The translations under genes and the position numbers were made by a program. From assembly GCA_030152145.1 (NCBI GenBank), contig JASLIL010000032.1:1-10601 (forward strand): a stretch of DNA of 10,601 nucleotides. The letters are read 5' to 3'. Source of the stretch: Tissierellales bacterium. GTDB lineage: Bacteria > Bacillota > Clostridia > Tissierellales > JASKZW01. Under the pieces are notes generated by a model. That model worked only from the letters and a program-made list of their open reading frames with translations. It was not told where the DNA came from and ran no database searches. Below are positions 1 through 7,172 of the stretch, piece after piece (within the stretch, counting starts at the first letter, position 1; each line of letters starts with the position of its first letter).

Positions 1-120
1 GAAGAAGTTGTAGAAGAAAAATCAGAGGAAGTAGAAGAAACTAGCTCTGAAGAGACTAGCAAAAGTGATTTTGATATAGATGATCTAGACATACCAACAT
101 TTTTAAGAAAGAAGAACTAG
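1..120 (+). CDS. ftsZ: Cell division protein FtsZ, C-terminal end (partial)
   Basis: Only the last 39 codons are present, read in frame 1 to a TAG stop at 118-120. The visible part is a Glu/Ser-rich acidic stretch (about residues 1-22 of the fragment) followed by the ending DLDIPTFLRKKN. That ending is the signature of the conserved C-terminal peptide of FtsZ, the tubulin-like GTPase that forms the Z-ring; the peptide docks on FtsA, SepF and similar partners, and the acidic stretch is the usual disordered linker before it. The GTPase body lies upstream of the window. Gene order supports the call, since nrdR and a yfiH-family gene often sit downstream of ftsZ in clostridia. The identification rests on this short tail plus context. 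Confidence 0.8.
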   Translation, partial: EEVVEEKSEEVEETSSEETSKSDFDIDDLDIPTFLRKKN

Positions 121-126
121 TATAAT

Positions 127-157
127 AAAAACGTTTCTCAATGGAGATACGTTTTTT
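127..157 (+). terminator. Hairpin terminator after ftsZ
   Basis: An inner stem TCTC/GAGA (136-139 with 144-147) closes a 4-nt AATG loop. After one T-T mismatch, an outer stem pairs AAAAACGT (127-134) with ACG plus the T-run (149-156). The 3' arm ends in six Ts (152-157), so the structure resembles an intrinsic terminator. It sits 6 nt after the ftsZ stop and about 10 nt before the nrdR ribosome binding site, so it may only partly block readthrough into nrdR. Confidence 0.65.
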
Positions 158-182
158 ATTATCTATAGGGAGGGGGAAGTAT

Positions 183-638
183 ATGAGATGTCCTTTCTGT
201 GATTATCATGATAGTAAGGTTGTAGATTCAAGACCGACAGAAGAAGGCAGTTCAATTAGACGTAGAAGAGAGTGTAACAGTTGTAATAAAAGGTTTACAA
301 CCTATGAAAAAGTAGAACAAGTACCATTGATTATAATAAAGAAAAATGGAACTAGGGAAAGTTATGATAGGGGTAAGATCCTAAATGGTGTTATAAAGGC
401 TTGTGAAAAGAGGCCTGTTTCCTTGGCAACCATAGAGTTTATGGTAGATGACATAGAAAAAGAGCTGCATAATTCTATGGATAAAGAGGTGTCTAGCCAG
501 CAGGTTGGAGAGCTTATAATGGATAAATTAAAGGATGTAGATGAGGTTGCCTATGTTAGATTTGCATCAGTATATAGGCAGTTTGCAGATATCAACTCCT
601 TTAAAGAAGAGCTAGAAAAACTTTTAAAGGATAAGTAA
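183..638 (+). CDS. nrdR: Transcriptional repressor NrdR
   Basis: This is a 151-residue protein of the usual NrdR length (about 150). NrdR senses ATP/dATP and represses ribonucleotide reductase genes. A zinc ribbon is formed by C3, C6, C31 and C34, with the family's opening MRCPFC and the basic RRRRECNSCNKRFTTYE segment that contacts DNA. An ATP-cone domain follows from about residue 47 to 137, beginning VPLIIIKKNGTRESYD. I chose ATG 183 because it gives the canonical N-terminus and follows a strong AGGGAGGGGG ribosome binding site (167-176). An in-frame ATG at 141 lies inside the ftsZ terminator loop and would add 14 unrelated residues. No separate strong promoter is seen, so it may depend on readthrough from ftsZ. 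The next gene starts 2 nt after its stop. No ribonucleotide reductase genes or clear NrdR boxes are in the window. Confidence 0.95.
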   Translation: MRCPFCDYHDSKVVDSRPTEEGSSIRRRRECNSCNKRFTTYEKVEQVPLIIIKKNGTRESYDRGKILNGVIKACEKRPVSLATIEFMVDDIEKELHNSMDKEVSSQQVGELIMDKLKDVDEVAYVRFASVYRQFADINSFKEELEKLLKDK

Positions 639-640
639 AT

Positions 641-1357
641 ATGAATATGATAAAAAAAGATTATAAGGGAAATACTTACTTTCAGTTTAAGAACCTGGCA
701 GAGGAAAAAGATATTGACCATCTTTTTACATCTAGACTGGGCTGGGAAAATGAAATGGAAAGCTTAAGAGAGATATTTAATACAGATAGAATTATTAGCC
801 TGAAACAAGTTCATGGCAAGAAGGTTTATATTGTTGACCAGGACTTTCTATCCCTAGATGAGCTTTTAGAAGGTGATGGTCTAATAACTGATTTGAAAAA
901 TGTTGTACTTAGGACCTACCATGCAGACTGCTCACCTCTTTATTTCTATGATAGGGAGAAAAAAGTAGTGGGGCTGGCTCATTCAGGCTGGAGGGGCAGC
1001 TACGAGAATATAATGGGAGAGATGATCCAGAGTTTTGTAGATAATTACTCAACAGATTTAAAGGATCTAAGGGTTTACATAGGACCTAGTATAAAATCTT
1101 GCTGCTATGAAGTAGGTCAGGATCTTTATGAAAAGTTCCTAGATAGATATCCTAACTATAGTCAGGCCTTTCGTAAAACAGATAGATATTATTTGGATTT
1201 AGAAAATTTGAACTATGAACTGGCAAGAGAGTATTTAAAGGAAGAAAATATTACAAGATCATCAAGCTGTACATCTTGTAACAACCATCTATTCTACTCC
1301 TACAGAAAGGAAAATGGAACTAAGGGTAGAATGGTTACAGGGATTAGTATAAAATAA
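641..1357 (+). CDS. pgeF: YfiH/PgeF family protein (laccase-domain; purine nucleoside phosphorylase or peptidoglycan editing)
   Basis: This 238-residue cytoplasmic protein has the length and motifs of the YfiH/YlmD/PgeF family (historically 'multicopper polyphenol oxidase' or 'laccase domain protein'). Putative metal ligands are H58 (in KQVHG), C97 (in YHADC) and H114 (in AHSGWRG). The family signature GPSIKSCCYEVG covers about 148-159, and the C-terminal CTSC...FYSYR..NGTKGRM block covers 210-231. Members have been reported as purine nucleoside phosphorylase/adenosine deaminase-like enzymes and, in E. coli, as a factor removing mis-incorporated serine from UDP-MurNAc precursors. Which activity applies here cannot be told from sequence. 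ATG 641 is preferred over ATG 647 because AAAGG (626-630) is better spaced for it. It is the second gene of the nrdR-pgeF-rarA cluster, with 2 nt and 13 nt to its neighbours. Confidence 0.88.
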   Translation: MNMIKKDYKGNTYFQFKNLAEEKDIDHLFTSRLGWENEMESLREIFNTDRIISLKQVHGKKVYIVDQDFLSLDELLEGDGLITDLKNVVLRTYHADCSPLYFYDREKKVVGLAHSGWRGSYENIMGEMIQSFVDNYSTDLKDLRVYIGPSIKSCCYEVGQDLYEKFLDRYPNYSQAFRKTDRYYLDLENLNYELAREYLKEENITRSSSCTSCNNHLFYSYRKENGTKGRMVTGISIK

Positions 1358-1370
1358 AAGTGGTGATAAA

Positions 1371-2678
1371 ATGGATTTATTTACTATGAACATGGAAAAT
1401 CAATTGGAGAAATCTGCCCCATTGGCAGATAGGATGAGACCAGTGGCCTTATCTGATTTTGTAGGTCAGGAAGATGTTGTAGGGCCAGGCAAGTTCTTGG
1501 AAAGATCTATTAAGGCAGATAGGATATCCTCAATGATATTTTATGGACCTCCTGGAACAGGTAAAACAACGCTGGCTAATATAATAGCCAATGCTACACA
1601 TATGAATTTTGAGAAACTCTCAGCTGTTACAGCTGGTGTAAAGGACATAAGACAAATTGTAGCCAAGAGTGAAGAACTCTTAAAGATCTACAATAAGAGG
1701 ACGATCTTATTTATAGATGAGATTCATAGATTCAATAAGTCTCAGCAGGATGCACTTCTACCCTTTGTAGAGAGGGGACTTATAGTTCTTATTGGAGCAA
1801 CTACAGAGAACCCATACTTTGAGGTAAATAAGGCCCTGCTTTCAAGGGTAATGATAATTCCCCTAAAGGCTCTAGAGGACAAGGACATAGAGAAGGTTCT
1901 TAGAAGGAGCCTGGAAGATAAAAAACGAGGTTTGGCCTCTAAGAATGTTAAGATAAGTGATGATGCTATAAAACAGTTGGTTTTAATATCAGAAGGGGAT
2001 GCTAGATTTGCCCTTAACTCCCTGGAGATAGCAGTTCTTTCTACAGATGCTAGGGATGGAGAAATCTATATTGATGAAAAGGCTATAAAGGACTCTAGCT
2101 TCAAGAAAAAACTTAGCTATGACAAGTCAGGTGAGGATCATTTTAATGTTGTGTCTGCCTTTATTAAGAGTATGAGAGGTTCAGACCCAGATGCTGCTCT
2201 TTACTGGTTGGCTAGGATGATTGAATCAGGTGAGGATCCTAAGTTTATAGCTAGGAGGATATGTATTTTTGCATCAGAAGATATAGGGAATGCTGACCCT
2301 AATGCTTTAGTTTTGGCTACTACAAGCTTTAATGCTGTCAACCTTATAGGCATGCCAGAGTCTAGAATTATATTGGCCCAGGCTGTTAGCTACATGGCGA
2401 CAGCTCCTAAAAGCAATGCCTCTTATATAGCTATAAATGAGGCCCAGGCAGATGTTAGGGAAAACAAGTTAATGGAAGTACCCAATCACTTAAAGGATGC
2501 TAGCTATAAGGGTGCTAGGGATCTTGGCCATGGAAAGGACTATAAATATCCCCATGACTATGAGGGAGCCTATGTTAAGCAAAGCTATATGCCTCTTGAA
2601 AGGACCTATTATAGGCCTAAGTCTATAGGTTATGAAAGAAAAATCAAAGAGCTTATGGAAGAGAGACTTGACAAATAG
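1371..2678 (+). CDS. rarA: Replication-associated recombination protein RarA (MgsA family AAA+ ATPase)
   Basis: This 435-residue AAA+ ATPase is the full family length. RarA/MgsA (relative of eukaryotic WRNIP1) acts in the cytoplasm at stalled replication forks and ssDNA gaps and is related to clamp-loader subunits. Visible motifs are Walker A GPPGTGKT (59-66), Walker B LFIDEIHR (113-120), sensor 1 GATTEN (142-147), a probable arginine finger at R159 (LLSR), and sensor 2 GDARFALN (209-216). The C-terminal tetramerisation region includes the well-conserved KSMRGSDPDAALYWLARM block (267-284) and the HGKDYKYPHDY ending. Translation starts at ATG 1371 behind a modest GTGGTG ribosome binding site (1360-1365), 13 nt after pgeF. 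The promoter of the asnS unit overlaps its stop codon, and no separate terminator is seen after it. In many Firmicutes rarA neighbours an Rrf2 regulator and iscS; here those genes lie about 5.6 kb downstream. Confidence 0.96.
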   Translation: MDLFTMNMENQLEKSAPLADRMRPVALSDFVGQEDVVGPGKFLERSIKADRISSMIFYGPPGTGKTTLANIIANATHMNFEKLSAVTAGVKDIRQIVAKSEELLKIYNKRTILFIDEIHRFNKSQQDALLPFVERGLIVLIGATTENPYFEVNKALLSRVMIIPLKALEDKDIEKVLRRSLEDKKRGLASKNVKISDDAIKQLVLISEGDARFALNSLEIAVLSTDARDGEIYIDEKAIKDSSFKKKLSYDKSGEDHFNVVSAFIKSMRGSDPDAALYWLARMIESGEDPKFIARRICIFASEDIGNADPNALVLATTSFNAVNLIGMPESRIILAQAVSYMATAPKSNASYIAINEAQADVRENKLMEVPNHLKDASYKGARDLGHGKDYKYPHDYEGAYVKQSYMPLERTYYRPKSIGYERKIKELMEERLDK

Positions 2679-2696
2679 TTGGCATATAGGTATAAT
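2668..2696 (+). promoter_or_regulatory. Sigma-A promoter of the asnS T-box unit
   Basis: A perfect consensus: -35 TTGACA (2668-2673), 17-nt spacer, -10 TATAAT (2691-2696). The -35 box lies in the last codons of rarA, just before its TAG stop (2676-2678). Transcription would begin near 2703, just before T-box stem I. Confidence 0.92.
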
Positions 2697-2712
2697 GACT
2701 AAAAGAATTGAA

Positions 2713-2939
2713 GATTGCTTTGAATAGGACAAGTAGTTATAGAGGTCTTTCCCAGGGAGTTGAGGCTAAGTGGAAACTCAACATAGACGCTATGGTGAAT
2801 AACACCTAGGAGCATCTAACCGAAATTAAGTAGGCTTAGACGGTGGTACCGTTACAACCGACAAGGTGATATATATTATATATATAACTAGGGTGGTACC
2901 GCGATCAGTCTTCGTCCCTTCAGGGATGGAGATTTTTTT
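2713..2939 (+). promoter_or_regulatory. T-box riboswitch (tRNA-Asn), leader of asnS
   Basis: The leader has the ordered parts of a T-box. The base of stem I pairs GAT.GCTT (2713-2720) with GAGCATC (2810-2816), and an AGTA S-turn element lies at 2732-2735. A distal arm pairs GTTGAG (2759-2764) with CTCAAC (2777-2782). The specifier loop reads GAAT-AAC-ACC, giving the Asn codon AAC at 2801-2803. A stem III-like hairpin ACGGT/ACCGT spans about 2840-2852. The core AGGGTGGTACCGCG (2890-2903) offers UGGU to the free CCA end of uncharged tRNA, and a terminator follows. Uncharged tRNA-Asn should favour the antiterminator and switch on asnS. The specifier agrees with the downstream gene, which strengthens both calls. 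The stretch between stem I and stem III is short (about 25 nt), so a full stem II/IIA/B pseudoknot may be absent. Confidence 0.95.
2909..2939 (+). terminator. T-box terminator of asnS leader
   Basis: An 11-bp stem pairs TCTTCGTCCCT (2909-2919) with AGGGATGGAGA (2922-2932), with two G-U wobbles and a 2-nt unpaired TC as written, so the top pair probably opens. Seven Ts follow (2933-2939). It competes with the T-box core antiterminator and, as no other terminator follows rarA, may also stop transcripts coming from upstream. Confidence 0.9.
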
Positions 2940-2966
2940 ATGCAGAAAAATAAGGAGGATGATTTT

Positions 2967-4355
2967 ATGAATATAGATATTAGAGAAATTTTTAAAAACA
3001 GCCAAGACTATATAGGCAAGGAAATAGTAGTGGAAGGTTGGATAAGACAGTCAAGAGGATCAAAGAAAGTGGCTTTTATAGAGATCAATGATGGAACTTT
3101 TTTCAACAACCTTCAAATAGTTGCAGGAGCAGATCTAGATAACTTTGAAGAGCTTAAAAAATACCACCTAAGCACAGCTATTGAAGCTAAAGGGAAGCTA
3201 GTTGAGACTCCAAATGCAAAGCAAGCTTTTGAGATGCAGGTTTCAGAAGTAAACCTACTAGCGTCTTCAGAAGAGAATTATCCTTTACAAAACAAAAAAC
3301 ATAGCTATGAGTACTTAAGAAGCATAGCTCACTTAAGACCAAGAAGTAAAACTTTCAATGCTGTATTTAGAATTAGATCTATGATGTCCTACGCTATCCA
3401 CAAGTTCTTCCAAGAAAAGGGATTTGTCTATGTGCAAACACCTATAATAACAGGAAGTGACGCAGAAGGTGCAGGAGAAATGTTTAGGGTTACAAGCATG
3501 GACTTGAAAAACGTACCCCTAACTGATGAGGGCAAGATAGATTATAAGGAAGATTTCTTTGGAAAGGAAACTAACTTAACAGTTAGTGGACAGCTAGAAG
3601 GAGAAGCTTATGCTCTAGCCTATAAAAAAATCTATACTTTTGGACCTACATTTAGGGCAGAAAACTCAAATACAGCAAGACACGCAGCTGAGTTTTGGAT
3701 GATAGAACCAGAAATAGCTTTTGCTGACCTAAACGACAATAGGGAATTGGCTGAAGAAATGATGAAGTATATAATAAACTATATGCTTGTAAATGCAGCA
3801 GAAGAGATGGAATTTTTCAATGAAACAATAGACAATGGTTTAATTGAAAGACTGGAGAATATAGTTAATTCAGAATTTGCTTGTATTAGCTACACAGAAG
3901 CCATAGATATTCTTAAGAAGTCAGATAAGGAATTTAAATATCCTGTAGAATGGGGTATAGACCTTCAAACAGAACATGAAAGATACTTGGCTGAAGAAGT
4001 TTATAAGGGACCTTTATTTGTAACTGACTATCCTAAAGATATAAAAGCCTTCTATATGAGACTTAATGATGATAGAAAAACAGTAGCTGCCATGGACTTA
4101 TTGGTACCAGGAGTAGGGGAAATAATAGGTGGTAGCCAAAGGGAAGAAAGATTAGACATCCTAGAAGAGAGAATTGCTGAAATGGGCATGGATACAGAAG
4201 ACTACTGGTGGTACCTAGAGTTAAGGAAGTTTGGTGGAGTAAAACATGCAGGTTTTGGTCTAGGTTTTGAAAGAGCCGTAATGTATATAACAGGAATGTC
4301 CAACATAAGAGATGTTATTCCTTTCCCTAGAACAGTGGGACATGCAGAATTTTAA
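2967..4355 (+). CDS. asnS: Asparagine--tRNA ligase (AsnRS)
   Basis: This 462-residue class IIb aminoacyl-tRNA synthetase is the normal bacterial AsnRS length. It charges tRNA-Asn with asparagine in the cytoplasm using ATP. An N-terminal OB-fold anticodon-binding domain covers about residues 15-100 (VVEGWIRQSRGSKKVAFIEI), and the class II catalytic domain takes up the rest. Motif 2 contains FRAENS at 229-234 (R230 contacts ATP), and motif 3 is GLGFERAV at 431-438 (R436). AspRS is excluded by length and by the motif-2 context, and the leader's AAC specifier independently supports Asn. I chose ATG 2967 because AAGGAGGA (2952-2959) precedes it. An in-frame ATG at 2940 falls at the end of the terminator T-run and would add 9 atypical residues. 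Expression should follow tRNA-Asn charging through the T-box. The leuS promoter begins 3 nt after its stop. Confidence 0.97.
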   Translation: MNIDIREIFKNSQDYIGKEIVVEGWIRQSRGSKKVAFIEINDGTFFNNLQIVAGADLDNFEELKKYHLSTAIEAKGKLVETPNAKQAFEMQVSEVNLLASSEENYPLQNKKHSYEYLRSIAHLRPRSKTFNAVFRIRSMMSYAIHKFFQEKGFVYVQTPIITGSDAEGAGEMFRVTSMDLKNVPLTDEGKIDYKEDFFGKETNLTVSGQLEGEAYALAYKKIYTFGPTFRAENSNTARHAAEFWMIEPEIAFADLNDNRELAEEMMKYIINYMLVNAAEEMEFFNETIDNGLIERLENIVNSEFACISYTEAIDILKKSDKEFKYPVEWGIDLQTEHERYLAEEVYKGPLFVTDYPKDIKAFYMRLNDDRKTVAAMDLLVPGVGEIIGGSQREERLDILEERIAEMGMDTEDYWWYLELRKFGGVKHAGFGLGFERAVMYITGMSNIRDVIPFPRTVGHAEF

Positions 4356-4358
4356 TAA

Positions 4359-4387
4359 TTGACAAACTTATGAAACTTTGCTAAAAT
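4359..4387 (+). promoter_or_regulatory. Sigma-A promoter of the leuS T-box unit
   Basis: -35 TTGACA (4359-4364), 17-nt spacer, -10 TAAAAT (4382-4387). It begins 3 nt after the asnS stop codon, leaving no room for an asnS terminator. Expected start of transcription is about 4393. Confidence 0.88.
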
Positions 4388-4409
4388 GCATATAAATAGA
4401 GAAAATATC

Positions 4410-4630
4410 GACTTAGAAAAGAAGTAGTAGGTTTCTAGATCAGTATAGAGAGTTGTTGTTTGGTGGAAAACAGCCTGATTTGATTCTGAACTTGTCTTTG
4501 AGTCATTAAAGCTAAAGTTTTAATCGTTGGCAACGTTATAGCCTTTGAGTGAATAGAAGAAATTCTATTAATTAGAGTGGTAACGCGAGCCTATTTCGTC
4601 TCTAAAGAGACGATATAGGCTCTTATTTTA
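4410..4630 (+). promoter_or_regulatory. T-box riboswitch (tRNA-Leu), leader of leuS
   Basis: The base of stem I pairs GACT (4410-4413) with AGTC (4501-4504), with an internal AAAGA/TCTTT extension. AGTA S-turn sequence lies around 4423-4429. The distal arm AGAGAGTTGTT...AACAGC pairs 4452-4457 with 4469-4474. The specifier loop reads GAA-CTT-GTC, giving the Leu codon CTT at 4491-4493. Stem III includes AAAGCT/AGCCTTT around a CGTT-GGC-AACG hairpin (about 4508-4547). A 7-bp AATAGAA/TTCTATT hairpin with a GAAA loop (4552-4569) follows. The T-box core is the slightly divergent AGAGTGGTAACGCG (4574-4587), still with UGGU for the tRNA acceptor end (U pairs with the A73 usual in tRNA-Leu). A terminator completes it. 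Specifier and downstream gene agree. Confidence 0.94.
4587..4630 (+). terminator. T-box terminator of leuS leader
   Basis: A long stem pairs GAGCCTAT (4587-4594) with ATAGGCTC (4615-4622). After one T-T mismatch, TCGTCTC (4596-4602) pairs with GAGACGA (4607-4613). The tail TTATTTTATTT follows. The 5' base of the stem overlaps the end of the T-box core, as expected for mutually exclusive terminator and antiterminator. Confidence 0.92.
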
Positions 4631-4646
4631 TTTGGAGGATGATTAT

Positions 4647-7058
4647 ATGAGAGAGTATAAACCAAGGGAAATCGAAGGAAAGTGGCAGGCCATATGGGAG
4701 AAAGAAGAACCTTTTAAGGCAACAGATGATTTTGAAAAAGAAAAATTTTATGCCTTAGTAGAGTTTCCATATCCATCAGCTGACGGACTACATGTAGGTC
4801 ATGCAAGACCTTATACAGCACTTGACATAGTATCAAGAAAAAGAAGACTAGAGGGATATAATGTATTATTCCCTATGGGTTGGGATGCTTTTGGTCTTCC
4901 TACAGAAAACTTTGCCATAAAAAACAAGATTCATCCAGCTATAGTAACTAAAAATAATATAGCTAACTTTAAGGAACAGCTTCAGGCCATAGGCTTTTCT
5001 TTTGATTGGTCAAGAGAGATAAATACTACAGATCCTGAATACTATAAGTGGACTCAGTGGTTATTTTTAAAGTTCTACGAAAAGGGCCTGGCCTACAAGA
5101 AGGAGATGCCTATTAACTGGTGCACTTCATGTAAGATAGGACTTGCCAATGAAGAAGTTGTTAATGGTGGCTGTGAAAGATGTGGGGGAGAAGTAGTCCA
5201 TAAGGTTAAAAATCAGTGGATGTTAAAAATAACAGAGTATGCTGACAGGTTGATAGATGACTTAGGTGACTTGGATTTCCTAGATAGGATAAAATCTCAG
5301 CAGATTAACTGGATAGGCAGATCTCATGGAGCAGAGGTTGACTTTCAAATAGAGGGAAAGGAAGATAAGCTAAGAGTATTTACTACAAGACCAGACACTT
5401 TATTTGGATCTACCTATATGGTAATATCACCAGAGCATCCTTTAATTGAAAAATATGCTGGTGAAATTAAAAATATAGATGATATCAGAAACTATCAAGT
5501 AGAAGCTAGTAAAAAATCTGACTTTGAAAGAAGTGAATTAAGTAAGGATAAGTCAGGTATAGAAATAGATGGTCTAGAAGCTATTAACCCTATAAACGAT
5601 AGGAAAATGCCTATATGGGTTTCTGACTATGTCCTAATGACCTACGGAACAGGAGCTATAATGGCAGTGCCAGGCCATGACCAAAGAGACTGGGAGTTTG
5701 CCAATAAATTTGAACTTCCAATTGTTGAAGTTATTAGTGGTGGAAACTTAGAGAAAGAAGCCTTTACAGACACTGAAGAAGGTACTCTTATAAATTCAGG
5801 CTTTTTAAATGGCCTAGAAGTTGAAGATGCTATTAAAAAAGCAGTGGCTTGGTTGGAAGAAAAAGGACTGGGAGAGGCTAAAACCAACTATAAACTAAGA
5901 GACTGGGTATTTTCAAGACAGAGATACTGGGGAGAGCCTATACCTTTAGTACACTGTCATAAGTGTGGCTGGGTACCAGTGGCTGAAGAAGATCTACCAG
6001 TTGTTTTACCAAATGTAGAAAACTACGCTCCAACTGATACTGGAGAATCACCACTAGCAAAGATGACTGACTGGGTAAATACAACTTGTCCAAAATGTGG
6101 TGGTCATGCAGAAAGAGAAACAGACACTATGCCAAACTGGGCAGGATCTTCCTGGTACTTCTTAAGGTATACTGACCCTAAGAATACTGAATCTTTTGCT
6201 TCTAGAGATAAGTTGGATTACTGGCTACCAGTAGACTGGTATAATGGAGGAATGGAGCACACAACCCTTCACTTACTTTACTCTAGATTCTGGCATAAGT
6301 TTTTATATGACTTGGATCTAGTGGCTGAGTCAGAACCATTTAAAAAGAGAACAGCTCATGGAATGATTCTGGGTGAAGGAAATATTAAGATGTCAAAATC
6401 TATAGGAAATGTTATTAATCCTAATGTTATAGTAGATGAGTATGGTGCTGATACCCTAAGAACCTATGAAATGTTCATTGGTGATTTTGAGAAACCAGCA
6501 GCTTGGTCAGAAAACGGAGTTAAGGGATCTAGAAGATTCCTAGAGAGAGTTTGGAAGCACCAGGAGCAAGTAGTAGATGGTGATCAATACTCAAGGGAAT
6601 TGGAGTCAGAAATTCACAAGACTATTAAAAAAGTCAGTGAAGACTTTGAAAACTTGAAGTTCAATACAGCTATAGCTGCCCTAATGAGTCTTTCTAATAA
6701 ATTCAATGAATTAGGAAAGATAAGTAAGGCTGACTTTAGAACCTTCTTATTGCTTTTAAATCCAGTTGCCCCTCATATAACAGAAGAGCTTTGGGATATT
6801 CTTGATCTAGGTGGAAGATTGCAGGAGCAGGCTTGGCCAAAATATGATGAAGAAAAGACTAAGGATGAGGTTATAGAGATGCCAGTTCAGGTCAATGGAA
6901 AGGTTAGGGGAACAGTGGAAATTCCAGTAGATGCTGACAAGGAGATGGCAAAAGCTAAGGCCATGGAGGACGAAAATATAAGAAGCTTTGTTGAAGGCAA
7001 GGATATAGTGAAGGAAATATTTGTAGCAGGTAAGATATTTAATATAGTAGTTAAGTAA
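4647..7058 (+). CDS. leuS: Leucine--tRNA ligase (LeuRS)
   Basis: This 803-residue class Ia synthetase, a normal bacterial LeuRS size, attaches leucine to tRNA-Leu and edits mischarged tRNA. The HIGH motif is HVGH (49-52) after YPSADGL, and KMSKS lies at 581-585. The CP1 editing domain shows TTRPDT (246-251) and GHDQRDWEFA (from 343), with D345 the expected editing aspartate. Two Cys pairs suited to zinc are seen: C159/C162 with C176/C179, and C437/C440 with C481/C484. The C-terminal VNGKVRG block is also typical. I chose ATG 4647 because GGAGGA (4634-4639) is correctly spaced. An in-frame TTG at 4632 directly abuts that site and is an unlikely start. It is a single-gene unit controlled by the Leu T-box and closed by a terminator. 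Confidence 0.98.
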   Translation: MREYKPREIEGKWQAIWEKEEPFKATDDFEKEKFYALVEFPYPSADGLHVGHARPYTALDIVSRKRRLEGYNVLFPMGWDAFGLPTENFAIKNKIHPAIVTKNNIANFKEQLQAIGFSFDWSREINTTDPEYYKWTQWLFLKFYEKGLAYKKEMPINWCTSCKIGLANEEVVNGGCERCGGEVVHKVKNQWMLKITEYADRLIDDLGDLDFLDRIKSQQINWIGRSHGAEVDFQIEGKEDKLRVFTTRPDTLFGSTYMVISPEHPLIEKYAGEIKNIDDIRNYQVEASKKSDFERSELSKDKSGIEIDGLEAINPINDRKMPIWVSDYVLMTYGTGAIMAVPGHDQRDWEFANKFELPIVEVISGGNLEKEAFTDTEEGTLINSGFLNGLEVEDAIKKAVAWLEEKGLGEAKTNYKLRDWVFSRQRYWGEPIPLVHCHKCGWVPVAEEDLPVVLPNVENYAPTDTGESPLAKMTDWVNTTCPKCGGHAERETDTMPNWAGSSWYFLRYTDPKNTESFASRDKLDYWLPVDWYNGGMEHTTLHLLYSRFWHKFLYDLDLVAESEPFKKRTAHGMILGEGNIKMSKSIGNVINPNVIVDEYGADTLRTYEMFIGDFEKPAAWSENGVKGSRRFLERVWKHQEQVVDGDQYSRELESEIHKTIKKVSEDFENLKFNTAIAALMSLSNKFNELGKISKADFRTFLLLLNPVAPHITEELWDILDLGGRLQEQAWPKYDEEKTKDEVIEMPVQVNGKVRGTVEIPVDADKEMAKAKAMEDENIRSFVEGKDIVKEIFVAGKIFNIVVK

Positions 7059-7059
7059 G

Positions 7060-7090
7060 AATAGGGGGGCTTCCCCCTATTTTAATCTTT
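7060..7090 (+). terminator. Intrinsic terminator after leuS
   Basis: An 8-bp stem pairs ATAGGGGG (7061-7068) with CCCCCTAT (7073-7080), with a GCTT loop, followed by TTTAATCTTTT. It begins 2 nt after the leuS stop codon. Confidence 0.93.
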
Positions 7091-7125
7091 TAATTATCTT
7101 AAGTTATGAATATTATATTGAATTA

Positions 7126-7134
7126 TGTTATAAT
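7126..7134 (+). promoter_or_regulatory. Extended -10 promoter of the threonine dehydrogenase gene
   Basis: A perfect -10 TATAAT (7129-7134) is preceded by TG at the extended -10 position (TGTTATAAT, 7126-7134). No good -35 hexamer lies 17 nt upstream, which fits extended -10 promoters. It sits about 26 nt before the ribosome binding site, so the leader is short. Confidence 0.75.
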
Positions 7135-7172
7135 TTATTTATAGATGTTCAGACTATATGGAGGTGCTTTAT

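Noticed and set aside
141..182. Upstream in-frame ATG that would lengthen NrdR by 14 residues
   Set aside because: It lies in the loop of the ftsZ terminator hairpin, has no ribosome binding site, and the added residues are foreign to the family. ATG 183 gives the canonical MRCPFC start behind a strong site.
2490..2732. Minus-strand open frame overlapping the end of rarA
   Set aside because: It is a shadow of rarA in another frame with no recognisable domain or ribosome binding site. The same reasoning excludes minus-strand frames at 5642-5887, 7748-7939 and 8365-8559.
4632..4646. In-frame TTG start for LeuRS
   Set aside because: The TTG lies directly against the GGAGGA ribosome binding site and has none of its own at proper spacing. 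ATG 4647 gives the standard N-terminus.
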